Below, piece after piece: positions 36,611 to 49,080 of a stretch of DNA of 64,000 bases. Both the position numbers and the translations under genes were made by a program. The stretch is from Jaapia argillacea MUCL 33604. Taxonomy: Eukaryota > Basidiomycota > Agaricomycetes > Jaapiales > Jaapiaceae. Under the pieces are notes generated by a model. That model was not told the origin of the DNA, made no database searches, and saw only the letters and a list, made by a program, of their open reading frames with translations. Location: positions 1-64,000 of the forward strand of contig KL197791.1 in assembly GCA_000697665.1 (NCBI GenBank), written 5' to 3'. The first letter of the stretch is position 1; every line of letters begins with the position of its first letter.

Positions 36611-38718
36611 ATGTCACCTACACTCACACGCCAGGCCGGTGATTCAGGTACGATCGTCAAACCCTCTACATAGCTCGAGTACTAATCTGCCATTGTAGAC
36701 TCGGTCGGCGCCTTTGACGCTTTCACCGCTATCCAGATCAACGGTTTCGTTATTACCTCGCCCAACGCCGACTACATTCCTGAACCCCCTCTCGGACTAA
36801 GGTCCCTTCGTCTTTGGAACGACTGTCGCTTTGGAGCCGACAATTATATCCAATGGCCGCAGCCCTATAACCCCACGTACTCTCACTTCATGGCCATTCG
36901 CCGGCCATCAGACGACGATGACGACGACGGTCGCTACTGTCTCCTATGGTGGACACCTACTCCCATCAACCATGTTGCCAAGACAGACAATGTGCTCACG
37001 GGACTCGGTCGATTGTCGACAGAGTATCACACTCAGTTTGTTGAACTAAAAGACCATATCCTGGAGCGAGTTAGAAATTACGTGGCCACTCGGGGCCCAA
37101 ACTGTTTTCTTCGATCGCTCGAGACTTGCATGCGCCACTCCCTCCTGCGCCTTTGCGAGATGCCAGGCACTTTCGCAGAGATTTATTTGGGTGTCCGAGA
37201 TTTTCAGCGTTATTATTTGGAACTCCTGGCTTTCCTTGATTACCAAGAGCTCTATCAACCTCGCATGAATTCGTCCACAGCGCCGTCATCCCTCATTGCC
37301 GATAACCTGGTCGGGGTCTTTACTTACAATTTGCGTATCGTCCAGGAGTGTTTCAGTGCTGGCATCCCTGTCTGGTTTCTCTGACCTCAGGAATCCATCA
37401 CGAGCGAAGTCAAGATAATGGGCGTTGACGAGCACTTACGACGTCCTCAGGACTCCTTGGATCTCTCTCTTTGGAGAACCGAACTACGGTTTCCCGTGCA
37501 ATTTACTGGGAACGCTGACGACCCAGGTTTACCTCGCGCTATTCACAACTTTTCGAGGACGTTCTGCTTTTACGCCAACCCTTTCGACGCTTCTCGAACC
37601 GATCATCTACTTGGAGGAGCCAACCCCAAAGGCAGTCGCCCTCAGTCTTTGGCAGCCCTACAGTCCGCCAAGAGGGGGAAGGAATCGGGGAAAGCCACCC
37701 GCGCTCAACCAGGTATATAAGATTTTCTGATGGTGAATTATGATGGATATCCACTGAACCGACTTCAGTATCATCAGGAAGTTCCACTGGGAGGAAGGTC
37801 AAGGGCCCAGCTGGCAGAGACAAATTCCGAGATCCTGACGATTCTTGGATTCCCCCCAGCATTCCCGCGTGGGCAACTGCACTGGCCAATGTGGAGAAGT
37901 CTGAGGTTCTCCCGTTGGTGCAAGGAACTCAAGGTTCTCTTTTTCCCGATCCAACTTTGTTCTGCACCTCGACACCTTTCCGCCGTGCTCGGTATATCGC
38001 CATGTGGCTACGCACACGACCAGTGGTCGTATATTGCATCGCGCAGTCGGAGGCGAGGGTCTCGACGGACGACTGGAGGCTGATGCTTTGGGGTGAATGG
38101 TGGTCCAATAGCGCGTCTTTACAAGTCTCGGAGAGTGGTGTGGAGACCCGGCAGCAGAAGCGTCGCGAAGGTCTTCAAAAAATCTTCGGACCGTGTCTCG
38201 ATCAAGCCGGTGTTTCTGTTTCCACGGCAGCTTCTCAGCAGCTCCTATGGCAAGACCAACCGATCCTTGAAGGCAACGAAGAGCTCGACCCTTGCGTGGC
38301 GCAGGGAATTCTCTGGGAGTTATTCGAAAATAACTTCCGCTCCGACTTGCGAGCATTGGATTGTCTGGTGCTGAGAGGTGGTTGGGATGGTGCAGTTCAG
38401 GAGGACATGATTCAGGCATGCTTTGGTGGGGATGGTACGTTGATTGTGACTTCTGTCCCATTGGCCAACCAGGGATTGGCTGCGGATGATGTGTATGATC
38501 AGCTCCCTTGTTTGCTGGCGTTGAGGTCGTTGATGCGGGACTGGCCTGTCGAACACCCCGCTGGATTTTCCGTTGTGCTCATTGCTTCGCTACCTCGCGA
38601 GAATTCTCCTGCTGATATCCATGCGCTTGAGGCAGCTGTTGCGAAATGCTATGCCCAAACATTTTGGAAGTATTTCAGACGTGCCGCTATTGTTCCCCAT
38701 TGCATTCCCGTGTCTTGA
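36611..38718 (+). CDS. KDZ companion protein gene (666 codons, one internal TGA)
   Basis: Exons 36611-36647, 36699-37712 and 37769-38718 join in phase. The protein is of a type I know to recur beside KDZ transposases in basidiomycetes: residues around 150-240 include FTYNLRIVQECFSAGIPVWF, later WIPPSIPAWATAL and FPDPTLFCTS. Function is unknown. In frame at 37382-37384 is TGA, directly after IPVWFL; the downstream part (PQESITSEVKI and on) continues the family pattern, so this TGA probably replaced CGA (Arg) and truncates the protein to 240 residues unless it is read through. It is transcribed rightward from the central array, 260 bases ahead of the transposase. Confidence 0.7.
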
Positions 38719-38978
38719 AGTATTCATTACCGCAGCCACCATCGGACAAGCTTGTATTATCGTAATTTGATTTTGTCACAATGCATCTTTTTGGTCTCTG
38801 TGGACAGGGCCCAAGCGTGGATAAAACTCCGCTCTGAGGATTGAGCCACTGACTTATTGACAACTTTTCCACGTCCCTCCCAAGCACGACTTTCAAACAC
38901 TCACCAACCTATATTCACGTTCAGGTATGATTTCTCACCCATCTTGTGAAGTGCCAATTACTGAGACCACCTTTCAGG

Positions 38979-41900
38979 ATGTCACCTACAGGAGACATTC
39001 CCCAGCCGAAGTCGAACAAGCGAAAGCGAAATCGAAAAAAGAAAGAAGATGTCTCTGCGTACAAGACTGAAGTTCGTACGTTCTACAACCCTAACGACAC
39101 CTTGATCAAACACACGGAGGCCGTCGTATCACCCGATTCCACAATGACAAGCTCCGTTCGTACCATTATCGTTGAGGGACCTCCACGGAAGCGTCCCTGC
39201 CTCCAATCCACCGAGTCGACAGCACATCCTTCAAACAAGAATAAGGAACCTGAACCCAGCCCCCCACCGAAGATACGCTCTCAGGTTTGTTGTCCTTTGT
39301 CCAAGATGTCTCAGTTGTGGGTTCACTAACCACAACTACAGACAATGTCGGCGCTTTTGAAACAATTCGTTGATGTCCTACCCAATTTATTGGATCAAAT
39401 CATGACCAGAGAGTCTGACCCTACCGCAGGCAAGGAATGTGACTGTGCGCGAGGTAAACGGACCACCAGATGCGCAGATTCAGGTTGTTATCAGGGACCT
39501 CTCGTCTGTGATGAGTGTTTTGTTGCTGATCACCGAACTCGCCCCTTCCACTGGGCCGAGAAGTGGAACGGGAAATTCTTCGAGGTTGTCGACCTGTTTC
39601 AGCTTGGGTTCAAATTCCATCTTGGTCATCAAGGCCATCCATGCCCTCACATGGCCAGCTCGAATACGGGTGTTCAACTCACTGTCGTTGATGTCAATGG
39701 CGTTCATGAGACTCGACTATTTTCTTGTGAATGTTTCGGTTGCGCCTTCCGCTTTGACCAGCTGATGCAGGCGTGCCTCTTCCCTGCAAGTACTGAGCGT
39801 CCGAGTCTTGCGTTTACGTTCGCCGTCTTGAAGGACTTTCATTTACTGAACTTGACCTCCAAAGTGGCCACATATGATTATGTGACTACGCTACGGAGGA
39901 AGACCAACGATGCGTTTATTCAATCTGTTCCTGTGCGTACACGCTCTTGTCTCCCTACTCAGCTATTCTGACGTCACACTTTGCAGAACCCATATCCACA
40001 GTTCCTGAGAGTCATGCGACTGTGGCGGGTGTTCGTGATACTGCGAACAAGTGGCCAGTCCCATGGTATTGATGAGTTGTTGCCCCATCGTCCTGAGGGA
40101 AGTGTGGCAGCTTGGTGCCATGCTTGTCCACAGCCTGAGTTCAATATGGACGAGGGCTGGGAGCTGACGCCAGCTCATAAACGGTATGTATTTCCAACAA
40201 CGAGAGACGTGGAAGTTCTGACTGGATTGCAGACATACGATCTCGCTCATTGTTTCCCTGGATGGAAATCATGGTCTGCTGAAGAAGAAGAAGACCGACG
40301 ATCCCGATGATGTCTCTCTTCTCGCAGGAAAAGCATATTTCCCAAAGGATGCTGACTACGATGGATACCTTGCCACTGTGGGGGATACTGACGAGGTGAG
40401 TTGCTGGTCCACATCCTTACAAGAAGACCACCCGCTCACAGGTCCCAGAAATCGACATGCGCTTATCTGAATGCGGTCAATCTCCAGAATAAAGTCAAGT
40501 TTAAGAATTGTGACATTATGGGCGTCATTGGTGTGAAGTGCGCACGTCATGACGTATATCTTGCCCTTGCTGATCTCCACAAAGGCGAAAGGTTGGTGTT
40601 CTCATTGATCCAGATTCGATTAATGTTAACATCTACTTACCCCCTCGGATAGATATGCCAATTCTGACTTTGCACTGGCGCAAGCCCTGCGACGCATGAA
40701 CGCCACGAAACTCCCGTATATTGATCAGACCTACGACATCAGCTGCCAACAGGAAGTTAACATTGTCAAACGCTTCTCCCTCAACTTCTCGGACCTTGTA
40801 CCCGTCGTTTCGCGGATGTGTTTCCTCATCCCCAAGCTACACCTTCGCGGTCACAAAGAAGATTGTCAATACCGTTATTCACTGAACTACACACCCTGCG
40901 TTGGCCAGACTTGTGGGGAATTGATCGAGGGATCATGGGCTGAGAGCAATCACGAGGGCGCAAGTACAAAAGAAATGAACCACGGCCATCGCCACGATTC
41001 ACTTAGCGCGTTCAAGCGTGATCAAGACGATCGCAAAAACCATGCAATGCGTATGTCACACACTCTATTCCATTGAGCGCTAACGCATTGGCAGATCCTC
41101 TAGACATTATGTTATTCAAGAATATCACCAATGCCATTGGCATGGTTTCGAGAAAAAGGAAGGAGTTTGAGGCGTTCACCGCTTCAATGCCGCCAGGAAA
41201 GGTGGAGGAGTGGAAACAGTTATCTATCGAAGCGGTTAAAAAGGATGGCGAATGGGACAGCGTTTTCAAGTACAAGAAATTCAAAGGTACGTGGTCTCAA
41301 TATGACGATTGCAGTAGCTCACTCTCTCGTGCAGTTCCCAGCCAAGCAACCATGTATCAAGCCATGCTCGCGGAGGAGTCAAAACGTGACGATCGAAATG
41401 ATGACTTACCACCTATTGCCGTCTTTCTCAACTCTGGATTAAAGTTGATTTCCAAGCAGTAATTATCTACTCCTCCACTATTCTACCTGTTTTTTGATGG
41501 GTTGTGACCAGGCGCACTATTCGAGGAAAGGTCCAGCAACAGAAGAACCACCCACTGGCGGAGACGCAGAGTGAGATTGAGTCCGGACGCGCACGATTAC
41601 GGGTGGAGCTACGTCGATGGAGGAAAGAACAACGATACCTCATGCCGAAGATTGGTGACTTTATTGCTGACCAACCAACCTGTGAAATTGATGAAGAACG
41701 GTTATTCTTACCTTCCGAATTTTCCTTAGCTCAGCAGGCAAAGTATGGGTTCTCTTCGCTCGGAGCAGAAGAAATGAAGCTTCGTCAAGGTGAAGCCCAT
41801 GATGCTTTATGGGACCTCCGCTCAGCTGTAAAGTATGTCTCGGCTCTGTGTATCGAGAAGCGCCAACATGTTCGCGGCCACAAAGCGAACACTCGTGCCC

Positions 41901-42616
41901 AGGTACCGATCCAGGAGGCTCACCGACGCAAACAATTATGGGCGGAGAAGTATCGCGCCGCACGAACCGCAATGATCAACCTTGGTCTACCCTCGGACGA
42001 TCCCAGCTTCCCCGAGCTTCACGACAAGGATATGGCTATCAAAACCATTGATCAACCTTGGGAACTTGGCGATGGGAGCAAGAGCGAGGGGTGGATATGG
42101 CACATGGGTCCACTTGGTCAGCTATCGGATGACGAGCAAGAGGAATGGAGTGTGGAAGGTGTGTGGGCTTTGATTTCCTCAGCGGCATACTTGTTGATGG
42201 CTTTGATTCAGTGGATCGAGTGCGCTGGTTCCGCGAACGTGCCGATTTGGAACGATGGGAGGAAGAAGTTGAGTCGATTTACGCTGAGCTGAAGCGAACC
42301 ATCAAATCGTGCCAGAAAATGAGCGAAGTCTGGGCAGCCTTGGCAGGTAAAAGTGACCAAGGTCGAGGGTATGGCGAGTATGGCTATAAGCAATCAGCAA
42401 TGTACGAATGAATGGCGAATGATAGCCGGGAGAAGTTGGAAAGGGCTGCTGAGAGGTGCAAGTCAGTATTGGGTGTCGAATGGGCAGAAAGCATGGTAGC
42501 TTACATGGTATGTCTTTCTTCGTATTGGCTGGATCAAACATGCTAATCCAAGTTATTAGCCTGTTTCAGCGACACAGAGTGATCCATCCGATCCAAATGG
42601 GCCCGGGGATGCTTGA
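38979..42616 (+). CDS. KDZ transposase with CxC2 zinc cluster
   Basis: Eleven exons keep phase: 38979-39284, 39342-39932, 39987-40183, 40233-40395, 40449-40591, 40653-41050, 41095-41286, 41335-41458, 41512-42158, 42212-42507 and 42560-42616. A 5'UTR intron (about 38924-38968) precedes the start. Residues 5-30 are Lys/Arg-rich (probable nuclear signal). The CxC2 cluster has Cys135, 137, 146, 151, 158, 161 with His166 and His172. The RNase H-like core has Asp375 in SLDGNHGLLKK, Asp495 in YDISCQ and Glu556 or Glu559 in GELIEGSWAESN, followed by ASTKEMNHGHRHDSL. A TGA at 42409-42411 (after SAMYE) ends the protein at 986 residues. The family pattern continues (MANDSREKLERAA), so CGA to TGA probably removed the last 50 residues. 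Catalytic parts are intact. Confidence 0.88.
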
Positions 42617-43080
42617 ACGGAGAGAGGAGTATCCTCTCACTCTCGTTGCCCCATCTTTCCCCCCGACATCTCGTTCCAACGCGTGTCTGAACGGGAGAGG
42701 ACAACGCCCTCGTTCCCTCGGTCCCCCCTATTTATTCCCCCGACATCTCGTTTAAACGTCGTGTTTGAACGGGAGAGAGCAACACCCTCGTTCCCTCGGT
42801 CCCCCCTCTTTATTCCCCCAACATCTCGTTCAAACGCGTGTTTGAACGCGGGAGGACAAGGTCCTCTTGCTCTCGATCCCCCCCTCTTTCTTTCCTCGAC
42901 ATCTCGTTTAAACGTCGTGTTTGAACGGGAGAGAGCAACACCCTCGTTCCCTCGGTCCNNNNNNNNNNACGTTCAAACGTGTGTTTGAACGGAAGAGAAC
43001 AATCCACTCCTCCCCTCGGTCCCCCTTTTTTTTTCCCTGGCATCTTGTTCAAACGGCGTGTTTGAACGGAAGACCCTATT
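42614..43080. repeat. Right subterminal tandem array, unit about 80-90 bp
   Basis: Each unit contains GTTCAAACGCGTGTTTGAAC (or GTTTAAACGTCGTGTTTGAAC) followed by GGGAGAG..CCTCGTTCCCTCGGTCCCCCC and CGACATCTC. About six units are visible. The palindromic GTTCAAAC..GTTTGAAC heart is shared with the left array. The first unit overlaps the last transposase codons. Confidence 0.85.
42959..42968. other. Assembly gap of 10 N in the right KDZ array
   Basis: Ten N bases interrupt the tandem array. The true number of units, and hence the element length, is unknown here. Confidence 0.99.
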
Positions 43081-43171
43081 ACTTTGCTCAATTGTATTTC
43101 TGAAGTCCTGTATTTACTGTTTCCTAAACTACGAATAGAGACCTATTACAATGTGCGTTTGAACAATTTGA

Positions 43172-43216
43172 CCATCTGAGATGGTTGTTGTTACAACATG
43201 GTGGCTACGCATGTTG
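43172..43216 (-). repeat. Right terminal inverted repeat of the KDZ element
   Basis: Partner of 29925-29969. Ends in ..GGCTACGCATGTTG, followed by the target copy ATCTTCG at 43217-43223. Confidence 0.6.
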
Positions 43217-44360
43217 ATCTTCGATGAGCTCACCGCGTTGGAGGAAGGTCGACGTTCTCAGATGAGCGTAGTTTCGACGGGTTTGTGAGTCGGCACCGCG
43301 GTACCTTGGAAGCAAGTGTTCGAGTTGGGAGGCAGGAGCAGCCCAGTATGTCGTTTCAGCCATAATTTCATCGGGTCCTATTTGATGCTTGTCCTAGTCT
43401 TCGGTAAATCTCTATCCTCGTCTTATCCTCGATCTCCTGGTCCAGTGTTCTCGCCCTCCCTTCTTGGCCACGACGCCATCCGACCGCTGATTTTCACGTC
43501 GTCAAACCTCGCCAAGCGCTGGCGGTATATGCTAGATGGGACGGAGGAGAGACTTACGAGACATTGAACGCGACGGACGGCGTCCTCGCGGTAAGATGAG
43601 AAGAACATTGTAACCCACCTACCGCTCGCTTATATCTGTTTTCTTTTTTCTTTACTTCGCACGTCGCCACATCATGCAACGTCAAACGAAAGTGAGTGAT
43701 CTCAGGCTCGTATCAAACTCCACAACCATCTCAGACCCAATGACTGACTGATTCATGTCTTAGTAGAGCTCGTCCGACCCTTGACCATCTATTCTCTATG
43801 TTCTCGTACGCATCACCTCCGCCTTCAACCCTCACGTTCTCACTGTACATTACGACTCTCATAAATGGAGCCAACTTCTCCGGAGCCTCGTTCGGACTCT
43901 CCCTTGTCAATAGTTGATCTTTTTGCGAATCGCGAACAAATATACATGCATAGCAGCTGAAAATATCGAGCTGGGGTGTTATCGAGCTCCGTCCAGCGTG
44001 ACAAACTAATATGAGGACAATATAGTATGAACAACCATTCGGTATTACGGGCAGGGTCTGACGAAGAGCCAATTTTCACTCCTCCGAAAACCCATCGTCG
44101 ACGTTGATTTCCCAGACATAAACCAGCCAACGACGTGGCCATCGCCGCAGGAATAGATAAGACGCTTCAGCCGAAAGGGAACAAACGTTCGTGATCAGTA
44201 GGGAATGTACGTGTTTCGATCCGGACGAGGACAATGGATCGGGCATACGGATATGTGTGAGTGAATGGGGACGATGTTCGATGGTCCGAAAGACATCAGA
44301 CGTCATGGTGATTGTCTCAGTGAGAGACGCATACGCGATGTACACACCAAACTCCAGAAC
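43217..44360 (+). repeat. A block copy 3, right part
   Basis: Similarity to A block 1 resumes at ATCTTCGATGAGCTCACC (compare 1918 on) and runs to the Y-like end near 44340 (compare 3060). The fragment EEGRRSQMSVVS..VGTAVPWKQVFELGG is conserved with 1950-2045, but a TGA at about 43287 stands where copy 1 has CGA. The stretch HDAIRPLIFTSSNLAKRW near 43470-43525 is the best preserved copy of that peptide in the window. Confidence 0.75.
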
Positions 44361-47300
44361 CAACTGTCGAATTCCAACCTCTCTGCTTTCGTGAACTTCT
44401 CTGCGCTGTTCTATGGTCAAAACCTCCATCCAACAGGGTCAAATTCCCAATCTCATTAGCCCGACCAATAGGCCCGACCAAACCAAGACCTTCCCTCTCC
44501 CCCATCAGACTCTCCCAATCGTTCTCCATGACAACAGATTCTCCGTCAACCCGAGTTCCCCTCGATGTTGCGATGAGAGAATGCAAGGTTTCGAGCTCCG
44601 AACAATGGGTGGGTGGATGGCTTGAGATGCAAGCTTGGAGGGTCCGAAGACACTCGGGTGATGTGTAGGTTTCTTCCATGCGTGAAAAGAAATGTAGGGT
44701 TGAGATGACTTAAGAAAGGATGTGTATGGGAAAGGGAGACAGCTCTGTGAACGAAGATTAAGACGTATTCTCAGATATATATGCTGGGAACAAGGACGTC
44801 AGTGAAGGTGGACGTTCGGCGATCTGAAAGTATCAAAGGTCACGATGGTGTTGGGAGAGATGCGAGATGCACGCACCAATAGTATCATCCAACCTCCCTC
44901 CCCCCTCCTTCATCAAAGTCTGCCTCGATCCCTATCAACTCCTCCCACCGTTCGTTTCCATCAGAATACCCCCTGGCTAGCACCAAAACCTTCGACCTCC
45001 TTCGTCACTTCGCCCACAAATCAGAAATCTCCCCCTCATTCAGACTCCATCCTTCTCCAGGACCGGGCACTCTGATTCAGCCCGAGCTTCCTCCGATGCT
45101 GCGATGAGGGGGTGTCAACTCTGAGATCCGTACGATGGATGGATGTAGAATCCGAATGGGGGATGTGAGTTGTAGGTTCCGAGTCGCACAGAAAGGAATG
45201 TGGCGGCTGATACGGTCGTGGATATGGGTGCGTGTGCGGAGACAGATGTGTACTCGAAAGGAGAAAGCAGTTGATGAACAAAAGGTACATGATTGGTTCA
45301 GGACGAGGGAATGGATCCGGCTTCTCGATATGTCGAAAACGGGAAGGCCGTTCGAAGGTCTTGACGTTATAAAAGGACAGGAGGGGTTTCAACCCTCCAG
45401 TTTCCGCACCATATCGACATGCCCACCACCACCACACACTCCCACTCCTTCCCGGACCAACTTCATAACTCTTTCTCCACCAAATCCTCCTCTCCCTCCT
45501 CTCCACCCAAAACGTATCATGCTCAGTGTCGCTCCACCACCAATCTGTCTCTCCTCCGTGAAGGTCTCTCGGCAATCAAGCCCTCGCAACGCTGCAGAAT
45601 CTTCGTCATTTCCTCTTCTTCCTGAAACATAGCCCCCCTCACCAGGTTCCCCTGCAATGCCAGTGAGTCGTCCCTTCTCCTACCCTCCCAGTCAGTATCC
45701 CCTCCCTTACAACGACATCTCCCGTCCGACTCATCCATCACCTCCAACACCACAACCTCCCCCGTGCTTTGTATGAGTCCGATTGAGTTGTGAATCTCAG
45801 ATTATGCGCGAAGTTTTCTCAAGAATCATTGGTACAGCGGGGGAGCGAGAGATGCATGTGGATGTGAGGTCGGATAGGCTAGGGAGCGCGGGAGGTTTCC
45901 TCCCTCTCAGGGGCTGTTCATCCCGCAAAGGAACCCGAAACGGAGCACTAAATTTATGAACGAAATTTGACATGGGTCTATAGATATATGGGTTGGCAAT
46001 GAGGACGTTTGAAGGTCTGAGAGCTATCAATGATCATGGAGCGGTGGGGAGAGATACGAAAGTGTACGCGCCGATATCAGAATCCACCCTCCATCGTCGT
46101 ACTGGACTCCCTTCTCGGCCATCAAAGCCTCCCTTCCTCCACCATCAATACTCCAGGCTCCTCCCCAGGCCACGAAAACCAAAGCCTCCTCTCTCTCCAG
46201 CCCACTCTCTTCCTCTCAATTCTCCACCAGCCCTTCTCCTACTTCTCCCCAACCGTCTTCAAATCTTCCGCCTCCTCTCTCCATCAGACTCCACCCTAGA
46301 GATCGCGATAACGCATCGCTCCACGACACATCGTTCCTCGAGGTTTTGGTAACAATAGCGGTTTCGCGTGCATGAATAATTAGGCCTTGATATAGGCAAA
46401 AGGTAACAGCTTTGAGATGGCTCGAGAAGGGATGTAGGGTTTCAACGGGGGTAAGAAGAGATGTGAGGTATGAGCTATGTGTGAACGATGAAATATGTTC
46501 ATGAACGGAAGGGAATGTGTATGCTTTGAGACGAGGAAATGCGTCGGGCGTTAAGATATGCATCCGGAATGGTAGGGGTTCGAAGGCCTGGAAGTTATGC
46601 AAGGTCATCAGGGTGGTGGCGATGAGTGATGCGAGATGTACGCACCGATACTGATCTCCAACTTCTTTCTCCGTCATCTGTCACCTGCTTCTCCGTCTCC
46701 GAGCCCTTACTCATCCACTAACAAAACCTCTCTTCCCATGATCAAACGCTCGTAGTCTCCTGCACACCCTACCAAACCCATGAACCTTCCTCCGTCATCA
46801 GATTCTCCCCACCCTTCTCCAAGACCAAACGTTCCCGCTCAACCAGAGTCTCCCTCTCCCTCATCAAACCTCCCATTGAACTCCATTCCTCCACCACCGC
46901 ACCCTCTCAGACCCGTTTCGTTCCCAAGAGAATCCAAAGTGCATCGGGCTCCGCAGTCGTCTCCAAGGAACTATATCGTATCGTTTCTAGGGAGGGTGAT
47001 GACGGAGTGGAAGTTGGAGACGAAGATGGAGGTCGGAGGGAGGGAGGGTTGATGCAATTTCGATATTGATGGTGGATTGTTGCGATGAGGGGGTGTAAAG
47101 TTTGAGGATTCGACGAGGCGATGCGGGGTCTGCGTGTACAATGAAGAGTTCCGGTGACGTATAGGTTTGGACGCCCGAGAAAGGAGACATCTGATTTGAG
47201 TACTTATGTGAGAAGGGGTAGGTCTCCGGTCGAAAAGGATCTGGACGAGAAGACCGAGACGAGTATGTTGTGAGTGGGATAGACGTTCAACGGTCTAAAA

Positions 47301-47830
47301 TGATCAAAGGTGATGAGGATGATAGTGGTGAGAGGCACGAGGTGTACGCATCGGTATCAACCTCCAACCCCCTCTGAAATCGGGCTTCTCCTATTCCGTC
47401 TTCGATACCTCCCTCCCTTCTCCGACGTCAAATGACCGATCCCTCTACGACCAAATTCCCACAGGATCCTCCACACCACACCAAGATCGAAGCCTCCTCT
47501 ATCATATCCCGGACGAAAACTTAACAGGCTTTCTCAATCTCTCATCCTTCCTTCCCGATCAAGCTTCTTCCCCTCACTCCTCGATGAATCGCCCTCCGCT
47601 TAACCAACCAAGGTTTCCACTCCTCCACTAATCCTCCCCTTAATGTCATCCAAATCTCCTCCCACTCATCAGATCCTCCTCCTTCCTTCACCATCAAACT
47701 GGAGCGTAGTGCGATCGCCCACAACGGGAACTTTGTTAATGAGATGTTGCGATGACAGGATGGAGGTTGAGTTACGATGAGGATGTACGGAAGTGACTCG
47801 TGGAGTTTCAGTGTGCGTAGAGGCAGGTGA
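44360..47830. repeat. XY repeat region 4
   Basis: This is the longest XY region. Y boundaries are near 44840, 46030, 46600 and 47310, and X boundaries near 46296 and 47705. The part 45150-45960 repeats 4250-5220, including ATTATGCGCGAAGTTTTCTC and CCTCTCAGGGGCTGTTCATC. No gene is supported. Open frames of 100-180 codons arise from the biased base composition. Confidence 0.55.
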
Positions 47831-47869
47831 GTGATGGGTTTTGACACTGGTGAGATGGATGGGCGGGTT

Positions 47870-49080
47870 AGCTACAGGGCTAATCAATCCTTACATCATC
47901 GCAAAATCCCAACCGTCCAAGTCTCATTTCTTCCTTCGCATCGACATGGCCATACTCGAGATGGCTGTACTCCCATTTCTATCGCCACAAGCACCCAGAG
48001 ACTCCCCGTCGTCTCTGTTGTGACATCCCTGCCGTGTTCCAACATCGCACCGACGACCCATGAAAGAACAGAATATGCTTGGATAAAGAGCAAGTCGGGA
48101 ATATAGAGAGGTTCGTCAACTCAGTGCGTCTTTCTCCCATTCACCATCCCCTTTCTTCGTCGTCGTCAGTTCCCTCCACTCTATTCTCCTCCTAAAAGGC
48201 ACTGCTCTAACGTCAAAATGTGCAGTTCTCCATCCAATCAGTCCTATTGCTACAATACCAATTCCAATCCCACCTTCTTTCTCTCGATTCAATACCTCCC
48301 ATCTTGAGCGGAGGATGGGGAGAGATGGTAGATGTTAGATTTCTAACGTGAGTGGCGATTGCCGATCGATTCATCTATCTCGTCGCGAATCTCATGATAT
48401 CCTCTACCATCCAATCTTCAGCTTCGCTCCACATTGACCACGTCACTCGCTAATCGCATCTCACATTCATCAACCACAAGATACCAATCCAATCGCTACG
48501 TCCCACCTACGATCAACAACCTCAATCCAGGAGAATGTCGCAAGCGCCATGGCAACTCATGTAAGTACTCCTAGATTTGCCTCCATTCTCTCTCTTCCGC
48601 TATAGCCCAATCTCATGCTAGTCTCTCAATATCGTCATTCTCAACGCGTCTATATCCTCGTCGCAGATTCTCTCAGCCACCCGTTTTTGCTATCCTCGCT
48701 TCTCAACCTCGTCCTTCCTTCGCCGAGCTCTGATTTCCGCGGTCTTATCCTTGATCTCCTACTTCAACACGATGCTTTCCTACCACTGGATTTCACGTCG
48801 TCGAACCTCGCCAAACGCTGACAGTGTCAGCATATATGTTAGCTGAGATGGGGCCGAGGCCTACGAGACGTTCAACGTGACAGACGGCATTTCCTCGCGC
48901 TGCGATAATATGCATGTCGTGACGCCTGAGGTTCGCTTATTCCTGTTTTTCTTTTACCTCGCGCCTCAGTACACCACGCAACGTCAAACGAAAGTGAGTA
49001 GTTTCGGGCTCGTATCAATTGCATACCCGTCTCAACCACATGAACTGATCAGTTCACACCGATGTCCCTTTCCCATACCA
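47870..49080 (+). repeat. A block copy 4
   Basis: Starts with the degraded leader GGGCTAATCAATCCTTACAT, continues with TTCCTTCGCATCGACATGGC (as at 613) and contains TTTCACGTCGTCGAACCTCG near 48790 and an intron-like CGTCAAACGAAAGTGAGTAG near 48980. It is shortened internally relative to copy 1. Confidence 0.55.

Larger units (their letters stand above)
29925..43216. mobile_element. KDZ-class DNA transposon, 13.3 kb, with four genes
   Basis: Its limits are set by the split A block and the target duplication. The ends form diverged inverted repeats (29925-29969 against 43172-43216; about 28 of 45 positions agree, including AGCCA, GTTG.AACAA and GATGG). From left to right it contains a subterminal GTTTGAAC-rich array, two minus-strand genes (HMG-box-like protein and an unknown), a central mirror array of 18-bp motifs, two plus-strand genes (companion and KDZ transposase), and a right subterminal array interrupted by a 10-N gap. 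KDZ elements are multi-gene cut-and-paste transposons known from fungi and animals. Only two nonsense codons were found in the four genes, so it is nearly whole. Confidence 0.85.
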
